A stretch of DNA of 64,000 bases from Methylophilaceae bacterium. Its GTDB lineage: Bacteria; Pseudomonadota; Gammaproteobacteria; Burkholderiales; Methylophilaceae. Shown here piece by piece: positions 26,093 through 35,823 of this stretch (positions are counted from its first letter, which is position 1; each line of letters begins with the position of its first letter). The notes beneath the pieces were generated by a model that was not told the DNA's origin, searched no databases, and saw only the letters and a program-made list of their open reading frames with translations. The position numbers and the translations under genes were made by a program. The stretch is from NCBI GenBank assembly GCA_027488395.1, contig JAIYBT010000005.1, positions 62,001-126,000 of the forward strand. The letters are read 5' to 3'.

Positions 26093-27751
26093 TTATTGAT
26101 TCACGTAATTGGGACCACTACCACCTTCGGGTGGCACCCAAGTGATATTTTGTTGCGGGTCTTTAATGTCACAAGTTTTGCAATGGATGCAGTTTTGCGC
26201 GTTGATTTGTAAGCGGGGTTGTGTGGCTTGGTCGACAATTTCATATACCCCAGCAGGACAATAGCGTTGTTCTGGGGATGCATAGATCTGCCAATTCACC
26301 GAGATAGCGATAGCCGGGTCAGTGAGTAATAAATGATTTGGCTGGTTGTGTGTATGCCCAATATTTGCCAATGCCACTGAACTCAACTTATCAAAAGACA
26401 CGATACCGTCAGCTGTTGGGTACGCAATCTGCGATTGCGATGCTGCCGGCTTTAAGCAGGCGTGATCTGGCGCACGATGGGGCAAGGTCCAAGGCAATCG
26501 GATATGCCAATGCTGCAACCACATCTCGATGCCTCCCAGCAAGCTGCCCCATACGCTACCAAAGCACGCTAAATATGGTTTCACATTGCGCGCAGCGTCT
26601 AACTCGCGCCATACTGCAGACGTTTTAAACTGCTCGGCATAGGCCGTGAGCAAAGGAGGCACCTCCTGCGCCAATGCCCAACATACCGCATCGGCGGCCA
26701 ATATGCCCGACCGAATGGCATTATGGCTGCCTTTAATTTTGGGTAGATTGACCATGCCCGCGCTGCAACCAATCAGGGCGCCCCCTGGGAAAATTAGCTT
26801 TGGTAACGCTTGTACGCCGCCCTCAGCAATCGCGCGCGCACCATAACTTAAACGCTCACCTTGTGCTAGCAAAGGATGCACGCTTGGGTGCGTTTTAAAA
26901 CGTTGAAATTCGTCATAGGGCGATAAATATGGATTTTGATAATCCAAGTGCACCACATATCCTACTGAGAGTAAGTCTTCACCATGATGATAAATAAAGC
27001 CGCCACCGCCTGTGTCCGATGTCAGTGGCCAACCTAAAAAATGCTGTACCCGTCCCGCGGCATGTTGAGCTTTGGGAACGCGCCAGGTTTCTTTAAAACC
27101 AATGCCATATTTGGCAGGGCTGGCCTCTGCCCACAGGGCATACTGTGTTGCAAGTTGTTGGGTGAGTGAGCCTCGCGCACCTTCCGCAATCAACGTATAG
27201 AGCGCACGTATTTCAATGCCTGCGCTGAAATTGGCTGTGGCTTCACCTTTGGCGTTGAGACCCATGTCACCTGTGATGACACCCGCGACCTTGTCGCCTT
27301 CGTAGCACAGCTGTTGTGCAGAAAAACCAGCATAAATTTCAACACCAAGCGCCTCGGCTTGGCTTTGCAACCAACGGCATAGCTCACCCAAGCTGATGAT
27401 GAAATTGCCTTGATTGTGCATCATGGGTGGGATGAGCCATGTGGGGATACGCCACGCTTGTTGCTGCGTTAACCAGGCTACATGGTCTTCTTTCACCGCG
27501 GTGCGTAATGGGGCTTGGCGTGCGGCCCAGTCTGGGATTAATTCGTCTAATGCGCTTGGGTCAAACACTGCGCCAGACACAATATGATTGCCAACATCTG
27601 CGCCTTTTTCAAGGACACATACGCTGATTGTTTTGCCTTGTTTTTCGGCCATTTGTTTGATGCGAATCGCTGCCGCTAACCCGGCTGGTCCTGCCCCTAC
27701 AATCACTACATCGTAGTGCATGACCTCTTGTTCCACTGCGGTTGTATCCAT
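26093..27751 (-). CDS. Electron-transfer-flavoprotein:ubiquinone oxidoreductase (ETF-QO)
   Basis: This 552-residue membrane-associated flavoprotein passes electrons from ETF to the quinone pool. The FAD-binding motif is VVIVGAGPAGLAAAIRI. The middle region has GCSAGMVNLPKIKGSHNAIRSG (quinone/membrane-facing region). The C-terminal 4Fe-4S ligands are CPAGVYEIV and NCIHCKTCDIKDPQQNITW, ending GPNYVNQ as in other ETF-QOs. Its ATG directly abuts the stop of the LysR gene. The etfBA genes lie just beyond the LysR gene on the opposite strand, so the whole ETF chain is under one divergent control region. Confidence 0.95.
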   Translation of the reverse strand: MDTTAVEQEVMHYDVVIVGAGPAGLAAAIRIKQMAEKQGKTISVCVLEKGADVGNHIVSGAVFDPSALDELIPDWAARQAPLRTAVKEDHVAWLTQQQAWRIPTWLIPPMMHNQGNFIISLGELCRWLQSQAEALGVEIYAGFSAQQLCYEGDKVAGVITGDMGLNAKGEATANFSAGIEIRALYTLIAEGARGSLTQQLATQYALWAEASPAKYGIGFKETWRVPKAQHAAGRVQHFLGWPLTSDTGGGGFIYHHGEDLLSVGYVVHLDYQNPYLSPYDEFQRFKTHPSVHPLLAQGERLSYGARAIAEGGVQALPKLIFPGGALIGCSAGMVNLPKIKGSHNAIRSGILAADAVCWALAQEVPPLLTAYAEQFKTSAVWRELDAARNVKPYLACFGSVWGSLLGGIEMWLQHWHIRLPWTLPHRAPDHACLKPAASQSQIAYPTADGIVSFDKLSSVALANIGHTHNQPNHLLLTDPAIAISVNWQIYASPEQRYCPAGVYEIVDQATQPRLQINAQNCIHCKTCDIKDPQQNITWVPPEGGSGPNYVNQ

Positions 27752-28687
27752 TTAAATCGTCTCCATGAGGGGGCGTAGATCAATTAAATCACTGCGAGCC
27801 ACACCTGTGGTTAACTGGTGACAAAGCGCTAAAAATAAACGCATGCTCGTGGTTTGGTATTTTTGTTTGCGCCAAACAAAATAAAACTGGCGTTTAAAGC
27901 TGAGTTCATCGCACTCAAGCGCTACCAAACTGCCACGCGCAAACGCCTCTTTGAGGGCTAGGCGAGATAAACAACCAATGCCAAGGCCTGCCTCTACCGC
28001 GCGTTTGATTGCCTCGGTATGTTCCAGCGTGAGTTGAATATTTAATCTTGAATAATCCGCACCTACACCGCGATTAAAGGTTTCACGCGTGCCAGAGCCA
28101 AGTTCTCGCAAAATCCAAGGTTGGCTTAATAACGCACTGCGAGAAATCTGTGCTTGTTTTGCCAGAGGGTGATTAGGCGCGGCAAATGCAACCAACTCAT
28201 CCGCAATCCAGGGGGTCACATGGATGTCTGGATGGTGGCATTCGCCCTCGATTAACCCTAAATCTAAGGTATGTTGGGCGATACGTTGCACAATATTAAC
28301 GGTGTTATCTACCTTTAAATCCACTTGACTCGTCGGATGCATCCGCAAAAAACGCGCAACCAACAGCGTGGCTAAATAATTGCCGATGGTGAGGGTTGCG
28401 CCAATATTTAAATAGCCAACGCGGTGATTGCCCTGTAATAACAGTTCGATTTCTTTGGCTTGATCCAACAATACCAATGCTTTGGGTCGTAACTGTTTGC
28501 CTAATTCATTCATGCGCAGGGATTTACCCACCCGATCAAACAAGGGGGTTTGGCATTGCTTTTCCAGCTCCATCAAAGCCGTACTGGTGGCCGATTGTGA
28601 CAGTGCAAGTTGTTCGCAGGCGCGCGAAATACTCTCAGTTTGACTGATCGCAACAAAGATTTCTAACTGCCTTAGGGTATAGCGCAT
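27752..28687 (-). CDS. LysR-family transcriptional regulator
   Basis: The N-terminal helix-turn-helix is clear: YTLRQLEIFVAISQTESISR and LALSQSATSTALMELEKQ. The C-terminal effector domain follows (VGYLNIGATLTIGNYLATLL, GLGIGCLSRLALKEAF). The start at 28687 places the domain at residue 2; an ATG nine codons upstream (28714) is possible but has no ribosome binding site. It is the first gene of the operon with ETF-QO and divergent from etfBA-fpr. A 9-11-9 inverted repeat in the shared intergenic region is its likely operator. The co-inducer is unknown; autoregulation and control of the etf genes are inferred. Confidence 0.9.
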   Translation of the reverse strand: MRYTLRQLEIFVAISQTESISRACEQLALSQSATSTALMELEKQCQTPLFDRVGKSLRMNELGKQLRPKALVLLDQAKEIELLLQGNHRVGYLNIGATLTIGNYLATLLVARFLRMHPTSQVDLKVDNTVNIVQRIAQHTLDLGLIEGECHHPDIHVTPWIADELVAFAAPNHPLAKQAQISRSALLSQPWILRELGSGTRETFNRGVGADYSRLNIQLTLEHTEAIKRAVEAGLGIGCLSRLALKEAFARGSLVALECDELSFKRQFYFVWRKQKYQTTSMRLFLALCHQLTTGVARSDLIDLRPLMETI

Positions 28688-28756
28688 GGTGACGGACTCA
28701 CTGGTGGTTTTCATCGGGTGAAGCAGAGCAATGCAAGCGCCCGCTATGGATTGTGG

Positions 28757-28785
28757 GTTATATATTTATTTTATAGATATATAAC
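28757..28785. promoter_or_regulatory. Putative LysR operator between the divergent ETF operons
   Basis: GTTATATAT, 11 nt, then ATATATAAC is a perfect interrupted palindrome with T-N11-A geometry, the form bound by LysR-type regulators. It lies 70 bp upstream of the LysR start and 71 bp upstream of etfB. A -10-like TATTATAG follows at 28808-28815 towards etfB. Confidence 0.65.
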
Positions 28786-28855
28786 ATTTAAACAATCTGC
28801 TTAGTAAATATTATAGCGCTGTGTAGAATGCCTAGCAATGATAAAGGAGCGCACG

Positions 28856-29608
28856 ATGAACGTCTTGGTCGCGATTAAACGCGTGGTGGATTACAACATT
28901 AAAGTACGGGCTAAACCTGATGGTTCCGCTGTGGATATTGCGGGGGTAAAAATGTCAGTGAATCCGTTTGACGAAAACGCCATTGAAGCTGCGTTGCAGT
29001 TAAAAGAGCAGGGCGTGGTGAGTCATATCACCGTGGTCACCATTGGCCCTAATAGCCATCAAGACAGTTTACGGCATGCCTTGGCGATGGGCGCCGATGA
29101 TGCCCTCTTGATCGAAACGGACGAAGTCCTGCAATCGCTTGGTGTGGCAAAAGTGCTGAAACAATTGGTCGACACAATGCAGCCGCAATTGGTGTTGTTG
29201 GGCAAACAAGCGATAGATGACGACGCTGGCCAAACCGGACAAATGCTGGCAGCGTTGTTAAATTATCCACAAGCCACCTATGCCTCCCATATTGAAATCA
29301 ACGGCCTTGAAGCGACCGTGGTGCGGGAAATTGATGGCGGTACAGAAACCATTGCCATTCATTTGCCTGCTGTGATCACCGCTGATTTACGCTTAAATGA
29401 ACCACGCTTTGTAAAATTACCGCAATTAATGTTGGCGCGAAAAAAGCAGATTAACACTGTGCCCTTGGCCTCACTTGACCTCGATACCCGCCAGCGTTTA
29501 ATCCAGCTTCGCGTTGAAGAACCACCACCACGTGCGGCGGGCATCATGGTGGATAGTGTCGATGCCTTGGTCAGTCAGTTAATCAAACATGAAGGGATAT
29601 TCGCATGA
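28856..29608 (+). CDS. etfB: Electron transfer flavoprotein beta subunit
   Basis: The ATG at 28856 has AAGGAG 7 nt upstream and begins with the family N-terminus MNVLVAIKRVVDYNIKVR, giving 250 residues. Motifs are VNPFDENAIEAALQLKE, LLGKQAIDDDAGQTGQMLAALL (AMP/signature region) and the end KKQINTVPLASL. ETF accepts electrons from several flavin dehydrogenases and hands them to ETF-QO. It overlaps etfA by four bases (ATGA). Confidence 0.96.
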   Translation: MNVLVAIKRVVDYNIKVRAKPDGSAVDIAGVKMSVNPFDENAIEAALQLKEQGVVSHITVVTIGPNSHQDSLRHALAMGADDALLIETDEVLQSLGVAKVLKQLVDTMQPQLVLLGKQAIDDDAGQTGQMLAALLNYPQATYASHIEINGLEATVVREIDGGTETIAIHLPAVITADLRLNEPRFVKLPQLMLARKKQINTVPLASLDLDTRQRLIQLRVEEPPPRAAGIMVDSVDALVSQLIKHEGIFA

Positions 29609-30564
29609 GTTCAGGTCAAACATTGGTCATGGCCGAGCATGACGGCACACAGTTGGCGGCTTCCGTGTATCGGTCTATTACCGCGGCGCAACAGTTTGGT
29701 CAGCATGTGAGCGTGTTGGTGATTGGAGCGGGGATTACACAAGTGGCGCGTGAGGCGGCAATGATCAACGGCGTGCAACGCGTGTTGCAAGTCGATGCGG
29801 TTACGTTGCAACACCCCTCTGCTGAGCAGATCAGTCATATCGTGTTGCAAATGGCCAACGCGTATGAAGTTTTGTTAGCCGCGCACTCGAGCTGGAGTAA
29901 AAACTTTTTACCACGGGTGGCGGCGCTGCTCGATGTTGGCATGGTGTCAGATGTGTTGCACATCATCGTCCCTCGCACTTATCAGCGCAGTGTTTATGCG
30001 GGTAACTTATTGAGCACAGTGCAAAGCCAAGATGAGCAACAAGTGCTCACTGTGCATGCCAGCAAGTTTAAGCTAGCCAGCCTTTCACAAACGTCTGCAG
30101 TCATTGAACGCTTGACTGTAACGGGTAGCCCTGTACCGGTGCGCTGGATCAGTCAAACCTTGAATCAAAGTCCACGTCCACCTTTAGCATCAGCCAAGGT
30201 GGTAGTGTCTGGCGGGCGAGCCTTGGGCAGTGCCGAGCGGTTCGAAGCCGTGTTAGCACCGCTGGCAAACCAATTACAAGCTGCGATCGGTGCTTCACGC
30301 GCAGCGGTGGATGCAGGCTATGCCCCTAATGATCTACAAGTCGGACAGACCGGGGTGGTGGTCGCGCCTGCGCTTTACATTGCAGTGGGTATTTCAGGTG
30401 CGATTCAACATACCTATGGCATGAAAGATAGCCAAGTGATCGTAGCCATTAACCAAGACCCTGAGGCGCCGATTTTTCAGATGGCCGACTACGGCTTAGT
30501 GGGTGATTTGTTTAGTGTGATTCCAGCGCTCACCGCTGCTTTGTCACAAGCCAATATCAATTAA
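29605..30564 (+). CDS. etfA: Electron transfer flavoprotein alpha subunit
   Basis: The 319-residue length is normal. The C-terminal FAD-binding region is well preserved: VVVSGGRALGSAERFE, AAIGASRAAVDAGYAPND, QVGQTGVVVAPALYIAVGIS, GAIQHTYGMKDSQVIVAINQ and DPEAPIFQMADYGLVGDLF. It binds FAD at the interface with EtfB. It is translationally coupled to etfB and followed 12 bp later by fpr. Confidence 0.97.
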   Translation: MSSGQTLVMAEHDGTQLAASVYRSITAAQQFGQHVSVLVIGAGITQVAREAAMINGVQRVLQVDAVTLQHPSAEQISHIVLQMANAYEVLLAAHSSWSKNFLPRVAALLDVGMVSDVLHIIVPRTYQRSVYAGNLLSTVQSQDEQQVLTVHASKFKLASLSQTSAVIERLTVTGSPVPVRWISQTLNQSPRPPLASAKVVVSGGRALGSAERFEAVLAPLANQLQAAIGASRAAVDAGYAPNDLQVGQTGVVVAPALYIAVGISGAIQHTYGMKDSQVIVAINQDPEAPIFQMADYGLVGDLFSVIPALTAALSQANIN

Positions 30565-30576
30565 TGAGGTACGCAC

Positions 30577-31353
30577 ATGAGTAAGTATTCCGTAGAAAAA
30601 GTCCTCAGTGTGCTCCACTGGAACGACAGTTTGTTTAGTTTTAAAACCACGCGTGACCCAGGACTACGTTTTGAAAATGGTCAGTTTGTGATGATTGGGC
30701 TCGAAGTGGATGGCGTGCCACTTACCCGTGCCTACAGCATTGCCAGCCCCAATTATGATGAGCATTTAGAGTTTTTTAGTATTAAAGTTCCCAATGGACC
30801 ACTTACCTCGCGCTTGCAACATTTAAAGGTGGGTGATGATCTGCTGGTGAGCCGGAAACCAACCGGCACCTTGGTGATTCACGATTTAAAACCAGGTAAA
30901 CATTTATATTTGTTATCGACTGGTACAGGCTTAGCGCCGTTTATGAGTCTAATTCAAGACATTGAAGTGTATGACCGCTTTGAGAAAGTGGTGTTGGTGC
31001 ATGGTGTTCGAACAGTCAGTGAGTTGGCGTACGCAGAAACAATCGCGCAGACATTGCCTGCCAATGAATTTTTTGGTGAGGAGGTTAAGCAGAAATTGAT
31101 TTATTACCCAACGGTCACCCGTGAGCCATTTAAGCATCAAGGCCGCTTAACAGATTTGATTGAGAATGGACAATTATTTACCGATATTGGCTTACCACCG
31201 CTCCATCCTGCGCAAGATAGGGTGATGATTTGTGGCAGCCCGCAGATGCTAAAAGATACTGAAGCGTTATTGGATAAACGCGGATTTAAGGTGTCGCCGC
31301 GCATCGGAGAGTTGGGCGATTATGTGATTGAAAAAGCTTTCGTTGAAAAATAA
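30577..31353 (+). CDS. fpr: Ferredoxin/flavodoxin-NADP+ reductase
   Basis: The 258-residue length is that of the bacterial Fpr. The FAD-binding motif is RAYSIASPNYDEHLEFF, the phosphate/NADP site is LLSTGTGLAPFMSLIQ, and the NADP-binding ending is VMICGSPQMLKDTEALLDKR. The C-terminus is EKAFVEK. It exchanges electrons between NADPH and ferredoxin or flavodoxin. Its place in the etfBA operon suggests a link between NADPH, ferredoxin and ETF, although direct coupling to ETF has no support in the sequence. Confidence 0.95.
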   Translation: MSKYSVEKVLSVLHWNDSLFSFKTTRDPGLRFENGQFVMIGLEVDGVPLTRAYSIASPNYDEHLEFFSIKVPNGPLTSRLQHLKVGDDLLVSRKPTGTLVIHDLKPGKHLYLLSTGTGLAPFMSLIQDIEVYDRFEKVVLVHGVRTVSELAYAETIAQTLPANEFFGEEVKQKLIYYPTVTREPFKHQGRLTDLIENGQLFTDIGLPPLHPAQDRVMICGSPQMLKDTEALLDKRGFKVSPRIGELGDYVIEKAFVEK

Positions 31354-31435
31354 ACGTCATTGGTCAACAATAAACCCCGCCCTATCCCCCGCTGCGTGTG
31401 CTGAGCGCTTCAACAACGAGGGGTACAGTGCGTAA

Positions 31436-31948
31436 TCATGAGACGCGCTGATCTTGCGGCAATATCCAATCTGGGCGTAAACGGTGGCACGTATAGCCAT
31501 TCGGGTAGCGAATTAAATAATCTTGATGCTCTGCTTCGGCCTCCCAAAAATCGCTGGCCGCGGTGACTTCGGTTACCACTTTGCCAGGCCAAATTTGGGT
31601 GGCATCCATTTCACTGATGAGCTGTAGTGCGGTTTGCTTTTGTGCCTCAGACAGATAATAAATCGCCGAGCGGTATGATGGCCCACGGTCATTGCCTTGC
31701 TGATCTAAGGTGGTGGGATCGTGAATCTGAAAGAAAAACACCAGCAATTGTCTGAATGACAACACGTTAGGATCAAAGGTGATTTCAATCGCCTCAGCAT
31801 GGCGGCCGTGGTTACGATAGGTCGCATGCGCCACTTCGCCCCCGCTATAGCCTACCCGCGAGTGGATGACCCCGGGGATACGGCGGATTAAATCTTGCAT
31901 GCCCCAAAAGCAGCCGCCTGCCAGTATGGTTTTTTCTTGTGATTGCAT
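31436..31948 (-). CDS. msrA: Peptide methionine-S-sulfoxide reductase
   Basis: The 170-residue protein has the MsrA catalytic motif [17 protein letters not shown], with the reactive Cys near residue 13, followed by [30 protein letters not shown]. It repairs oxidised methionine (S form), using thioredoxin. The C-terminus ([14 protein letters not shown]) holds one further Cys that may be the recycling residue. AAGGAGA precedes the ATG. It is convergent with fpr and divergent from gap. Confidence 0.95.
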   Translation of the reverse strand: MQSQEKTILAGGCFWGMQDLIRRIPGVIHSRVGYSGGEVAHATYRNHGRHAEAIEITFDPNVLSFRQLLVFFFQIHDPTTLDQQGNDRGPSYRSAIYYLSEAQKQTALQLISEMDATQIWPGKVVTEVTAASDFWEAEAEHQDYLIRYPNGYTCHRLRPDWILPQDQRVS

Positions 31949-32093
31949 TGGGATCTCCTTGGTTAACTCTAAAAGATTTGCGTTCTTAAACGATGCGCTA
32001 GGTGTTCCGTGCGCTGTGCCAACGATTACAGGCGATACGGTTTAGGTTAAAATACACCATTTTTTGCATAAAATAGGTCGGATGGGGAGCGCT

Positions 32094-33098
32094 ATGGCGG
32101 TAAAAGTTGGCATTAACGGGTTTGGTCGCATCGGTCGGATGGCATTAAGGGCTGCCATTGAACAATCTGAGTTTAGTGACATTGAAATAGTTGCAATCAA
32201 TTGTTCTTATGACATTGACTACATGATGTATATGCTGAAATACGATTCCGTGCATGGCCGCTTTCGGGCCGACGTAAAAGCTGAAAACGGTCATTTAGTG
32301 GTGAATGGAAACACCATCCATCTATCCGCTGAGCGTGATCCTCAACGCATCGACTGGCGTAAAAGCGGCGCTGAAGTCATTGTAGAATCTACGGGTGCTT
32401 TTTTAACCATTGAAAGCTGTCAGCCGCACATCAACAATGGTGCAAAAAAAGTGGTGCAATCTGCCCCCGGTAAAGACGATACGCCGATGTATGTGTATGG
32501 CGTAAACCATGAAACCTATGCAGGTCAAGCCATTGTGTCTGCTGCTTCATGCACCACCAACGGTCTAGCCCCCTTGGCCAAAGTGTTGCACGATAGTTTT
32601 GGCGTGAAGCGTGGTTTAATGACCACTATCCATGCGGTGACTGCCTCGCAACTTACGGTCGATGGCACATCCAAAAAAGATTGGCGTGGTGGTCGTAGCG
32701 TGTTTGAAAATATTATTCCCTCAAGCACGGGCGCTGCCAAAGCGGTGGGCATTGTCATTCCTGATCTCAATAAAAAACTCACTGGGATGGCCATGCGTGT
32801 GCCATCTGCGGATGTGTCTGTGGTTGATCTCACTGTTGAATTGGAACAAGAAACCACTTATGAAGCCCTATGTGCCGCCATGCAACAAGCAGCCGACGGA
32901 CCGCTTAAAAACGTGCTTGAATATACCGATGAAAAAGTTGTATCCACTGACTTTAGAAGCAGTGCCGCCGCCAGTGTATTTGATGCCGATGCAGGCATTA
33001 TGCTAGACAGTACCTTTGTTAAAGTGATTGGTTGGTACGATAACGAATATGGCTACACCTGTAATTTATTACGTTTGGTGCAACATATCACGCAATAA
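32094..33098 (+). CDS. gap: Glyceraldehyde-3-phosphate dehydrogenase, first copy
   Basis: The start at 32094 has GGGGAG just upstream and gives 334 residues beginning [20 protein letters not shown]. The catalytic Cys is in [13 protein letters not shown], with the active-site His in [26 protein letters not shown] ends the protein. The NAD-contact position normally Asp (AIND) is Cys here (AINCSYD), which could change cofactor preference. It has its own terminator and is followed by pgk and a second gap gene. It acts in glycolysis/gluconeogenesis and triose-phosphate oxidation. Confidence 0.95.
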   Translation: MAVKVGINGFGRIGRMALRAAIEQSEFSDIEIVAINCSYDIDYMMYMLKYDSVHGRFRADVKAENGHLVVNGNTIHLSAERDPQRIDWRKSGAEVIVESTGAFLTIESCQPHINNGAKKVVQSAPGKDDTPMYVYGVNHETYAGQAIVSAASCTTNGLAPLAKVLHDSFGVKRGLMTTIHAVTASQLTVDGTSKKDWRGGRSVFENIIPSSTGAAKAVGIVIPDLNKKLTGMAMRVPSADVSVVDLTVELEQETTYEALCAAMQQAADGPLKNVLEYTDEKVVSTDFRSSAAASVFDADAGIMLDSTFVKVIGWYDNEYGYTCNLLRLVQHITQ

Positions 33099-33106
33099 TC
33101 CACATG

Positions 33107-33139
33107 AAATAGGGCGCCACTGGCGCCCTATTTGTTTTA
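33107..33139 (+). terminator. Rho-independent terminator after gap (first copy)
   Basis: A 13-bp stem (AAATAGGGCGCCA with its exact complement, one-base loop) is followed by TGTTTTA. It separates the first gap from pgk, so the two are not simply one transcript. Confidence 0.88.
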
Positions 33140-33164
33140 TTATCAGAAGATAAGGTGAGTCAAT

Positions 33165-33213
33165 TTTAGCTTAAGTAAACTTTATCTTAAGCAAACTTTA
33201 GCTTAATCAGCAC
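33165..33213. repeat. Three 16-bp tandem repeats upstream of pgk
   Basis: TTTAGCTTAAGTAAAC, TTTATCTTAAGCAAAC and TTTAGCTTAATCAGCAC follow each other without gaps. The core CTTAAG-x-AAAC recurs once per one and a half helical turns. It lies 36-84 bp before the pgk ATG, so it may be a repeated operator or an AT-rich upstream promoter element. Confidence 0.6.
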
Positions 33214-33248
33214 ACTTTCTTTTTCATGCATGTTCTGGGGATGCCGTT

Positions 33249-34430
33249 ATGAAATTTATCAAAATGACCGATCTTGATTTGCGCGGTAAACGCGTATTGA
33301 TACGGGCAGATTTAAATGTGCCTGTCGCCAACGGTCAAGTAAGCTCTGATGCCCGTATCACGGCCAGTATGCCGACCATACAATTTGCGCTGAAAGCGGG
33401 TGCCAAAGTGATGGTCACGTCGCATTTAGGCCGCCCAGAAGAAGGGGTGTATTCAGAAGAAAACTCCCTAAAGCCAGTGGCTGAGGTAGTCAGCCAAAAG
33501 TTGGGTCAACCGGTAAAACTGATCAAAGATTGGGTGGGCGCACCGCTTGACGTTGCCGAGGGCGAGTTGGTGATGCTGGAAAATTGCCGCTTTAATGTCG
33601 GCGAGAAAAAAAATCTCGATAGCACCGCGCAGGCCTATGCTGCGTTGTGCGATATTTTTGTCATGGATGCATTTGGTACGGCGCATCGCGCTGAAGCTTC
33701 CACCCACGGTGTCGCTAAATTTGCGCCAGTCGCCTGTGCGGGCATCTTGCTCACCGAAGAGTTAGAAGCCTTAACCCAAGCCTTGCTCGCCCCGGCAAGA
33801 CCGCTAGTGGCGATTGTGGGCGGCTCCAAAGTGTCTACCAAATTATCGGTGTTAGAAAGCTTATCTGACAAAGTAGACCAACTGGTGGTGGGCGGTGGCA
33901 TTGCCAATACCTTTTTAAAAGCTGCTGGTTTTGAAGTGGGCAAATCGTTATGCGAAAACGACTTGGTGCCGACGGCACAAGCCTTGATTAAAAAAATGGC
34001 CGAGCGGGGCGCCTCGGTGCCGATTGCCACCGATGTGGTGGTGGCAAAACAGTTTGCGGCGGATGCCGAAGCCACCAAAAAAGCGGCGACTGAAGTCGTG
34101 GACGATGACATGATTTTTGATATTGGTGCTGATTCTGCGGCCGCCTTGGTGGAGATTATTATGCAAGCAGGGACGGTGGTGTGGAACGGACCCGTCGGCG
34201 TGTTTGAATTTGACCAATTTGGTGAAGGCACCAAAACCATTGCCCATGCCATTGCCAACACCAAAGCCTTTACCTTGGCTGGCGGTGGTGACACCATTGC
34301 CGCCATTCAAAAATACGATATGTACGACAAAGTGTCTTATATCTCGACAGCAGGCGGTGCCTTCCTGGAGTTTTTAGAAGGTAAAACGTTGCCAGCTGTC
34401 GCTATATTAGAAAGCCGCGCCAGTGCGTAA
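33249..34430 (+). CDS. pgk: Phosphoglycerate kinase
   Basis: The 393-residue length is normal. The N-terminal substrate domain has [16 protein letters not shown] and [13 protein letters not shown]. The hinge and nucleotide domain has [50 protein letters not shown] and [11 protein letters not shown]. It converts 1,3-bisphosphoglycerate and ADP to 3-phosphoglycerate and ATP. It lies between the two gap genes, with terminators on both sides and tandem 16-bp repeats upstream. Confidence 0.97.
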   Translation: MKFIKMTDLDLRGKRVLIRADLNVPVANGQVSSDARITASMPTIQFALKAGAKVMVTSHLGRPEEGVYSEENSLKPVAEVVSQKLGQPVKLIKDWVGAPLDVAEGELVMLENCRFNVGEKKNLDSTAQAYAALCDIFVMDAFGTAHRAEASTHGVAKFAPVACAGILLTEELEALTQALLAPARPLVAIVGGSKVSTKLSVLESLSDKVDQLVVGGGIANTFLKAAGFEVGKSLCENDLVPTAQALIKKMAERGASVPIATDVVVAKQFAADAEATKKAATEVVDDDMIFDIGADSAAALVEIIMQAGTVVWNGPVGVFEFDQFGEGTKTIAHAIANTKAFTLAGGGDTIAAIQKYDMYDKVSYISTAGGAFLEFLEGKTLPAVAILESRASA

Positions 34431-34451
34431 GCCCCTTTGGATGCCCGCCTG

Positions 34452-34482
34452 AAAACAGCCGCGATTGCGGCTGTTTTATTTT
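34452..34482 (+). terminator. Rho-independent terminator after pgk
   Basis: The stem AAACAGCCGC / GCGGCTGTTT with a GATT loop is followed by TATTTTG. Confidence 0.88.
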
Positions 34483-34665
34483 GTCATGCAGTGATCGCTT
34501 GTTCGCCATAGTCATGTGGTTTGGGACATTTTTGCACGGGTGCAAACTTGCGTGCCCTTTGTTGGTCACTCTAAGCGAACAAGTTTGCCCATCAAGCAAT
34601 GGAGTTACTGGTGCTAGCACTATATTTGCTTATTTCAATTGTCATCACGTCACAGGAGTACACGC

Positions 34666-35727
34666 ATGAGTATTCGTTTGGGCATTAACGGTTTTGGTCG
34701 CATTGGGCGCATGGTACTACGCGCCGCATTAAATCAAGCCGAATTCAAAGATTTAGAAGTGGTGGCTATCAATGGCATCGAAGAGCCAGCGCATATGTTG
34801 TATATGCTTAAATACGATTCCGTGCACGGTAGACTGGCCAATGATGCACACTTAGAGGGCGATGCGCTGGTGATTGATGGTAAAGCCATACGGCTCACTG
34901 CGCACCACAATCCAGCCGACATTGATTGGGCTGCAGTTGGGGTGGATGTGGTAGTGGAATGTACTGGCGTCTTTTTAACGCAAGACAGTTGCGCTGCGCA
35001 CATTGCGGGTGGCGCACGGATTGTGGTGCAATCCGCTCCGGGCAAAGATGACACGCCTATGTTTGTGTATGGCGTCAATCACTATCACTATCAAGGTGAG
35101 GAAATTGTGTCAGCCGCCTCTTGCACCACCAACGGCTTGGCGCCCATTGTCAAAGTATTAAACGATCATTTTGGCGTGAAACGGGGACTGATGACGACCA
35201 TTCATGCGGCAACTGCGACGCAAAAAACAGTCGATGGCACCTCGAATAAGGATTGGCGAGGTGGTCGTGGGGTGTTTGAAAATATCATTCCATCCAGCAC
35301 TGGTGCGGCCAAAGCCGTGGGTAAAGTGATTCCCACCCTCAATAAAAAGCTCACGGGCATGGCCATGCGTATTCCTTCTGCCGACGTTTCTGTCGTGGAT
35401 TTAACAGTGGAATTGCAATCAAAAACCAGCTATGAAGATATTTGCGCCGCCATGAAGTATGCGGCAGATCGCGATTTGAAAGATGTGCTCGGATACACGG
35501 ATGAAGCCGTGGTTTCGAGTGATTTTAGAGGCTATCCCGCAGCCAGTGTGTTTGATGCCACCGCAGGCATCATGCTCGACCCCACCTTTGTGAAAGTCAT
35601 TGGTTGGTACGATAACGAGTATGGCTATACCTGCAATTTATTGCGGTTATCGCGTTATGTAGGCTATGCCAAATTGTCAATGTCTGCACTGCCCACCACC
35701 GAAGAAGACATTGCTGAAGCGGTTTGA
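34666..35727 (+). CDS. gap: Glyceraldehyde-3-phosphate dehydrogenase, second copy
   Basis: The ATG at 34666 has AGGAG 7 nt upstream and gives 353 residues, about 20 longer than the first copy because of a C-terminal tail ([14 protein letters not shown]). It keeps the catalytic motif [13 protein letters not shown], the His in MTTIHAATA, and [16 protein letters not shown]. The residue after VAIN, usually Asp in NAD-specific enzymes, is Gly (VAINGIEEP). The two copies are clearly paralogues with long identical blocks. A division of labour by cofactor or direction is possible but not shown. Confidence 0.95.
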   Translation: MSIRLGINGFGRIGRMVLRAALNQAEFKDLEVVAINGIEEPAHMLYMLKYDSVHGRLANDAHLEGDALVIDGKAIRLTAHHNPADIDWAAVGVDVVVECTGVFLTQDSCAAHIAGGARIVVQSAPGKDDTPMFVYGVNHYHYQGEEIVSAASCTTNGLAPIVKVLNDHFGVKRGLMTTIHAATATQKTVDGTSNKDWRGGRGVFENIIPSSTGAAKAVGKVIPTLNKKLTGMAMRIPSADVSVVDLTVELQSKTSYEDICAAMKYAADRDLKDVLGYTDEAVVSSDFRGYPAASVFDATAGIMLDPTFVKVIGWYDNEYGYTCNLLRLSRYVGYAKLSMSALPTTEEDIAEAV

Positions 35728-35823
35728 TGCGGCCGCTGCCAATCGGCAGCGGAGCTGATGCATAATACTGTCGCCTTCGCGTGTTGCACTTTATAATACG
35801 GTTTTTTCTGATTGTGTGATGCC

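Noticed and set aside
33635-34306. Open minus-strand frame of 223 codons opposite pgk
   Set aside because: It lies fully inside pgk, whose identity is certain, and its translation has no recognisable motif.
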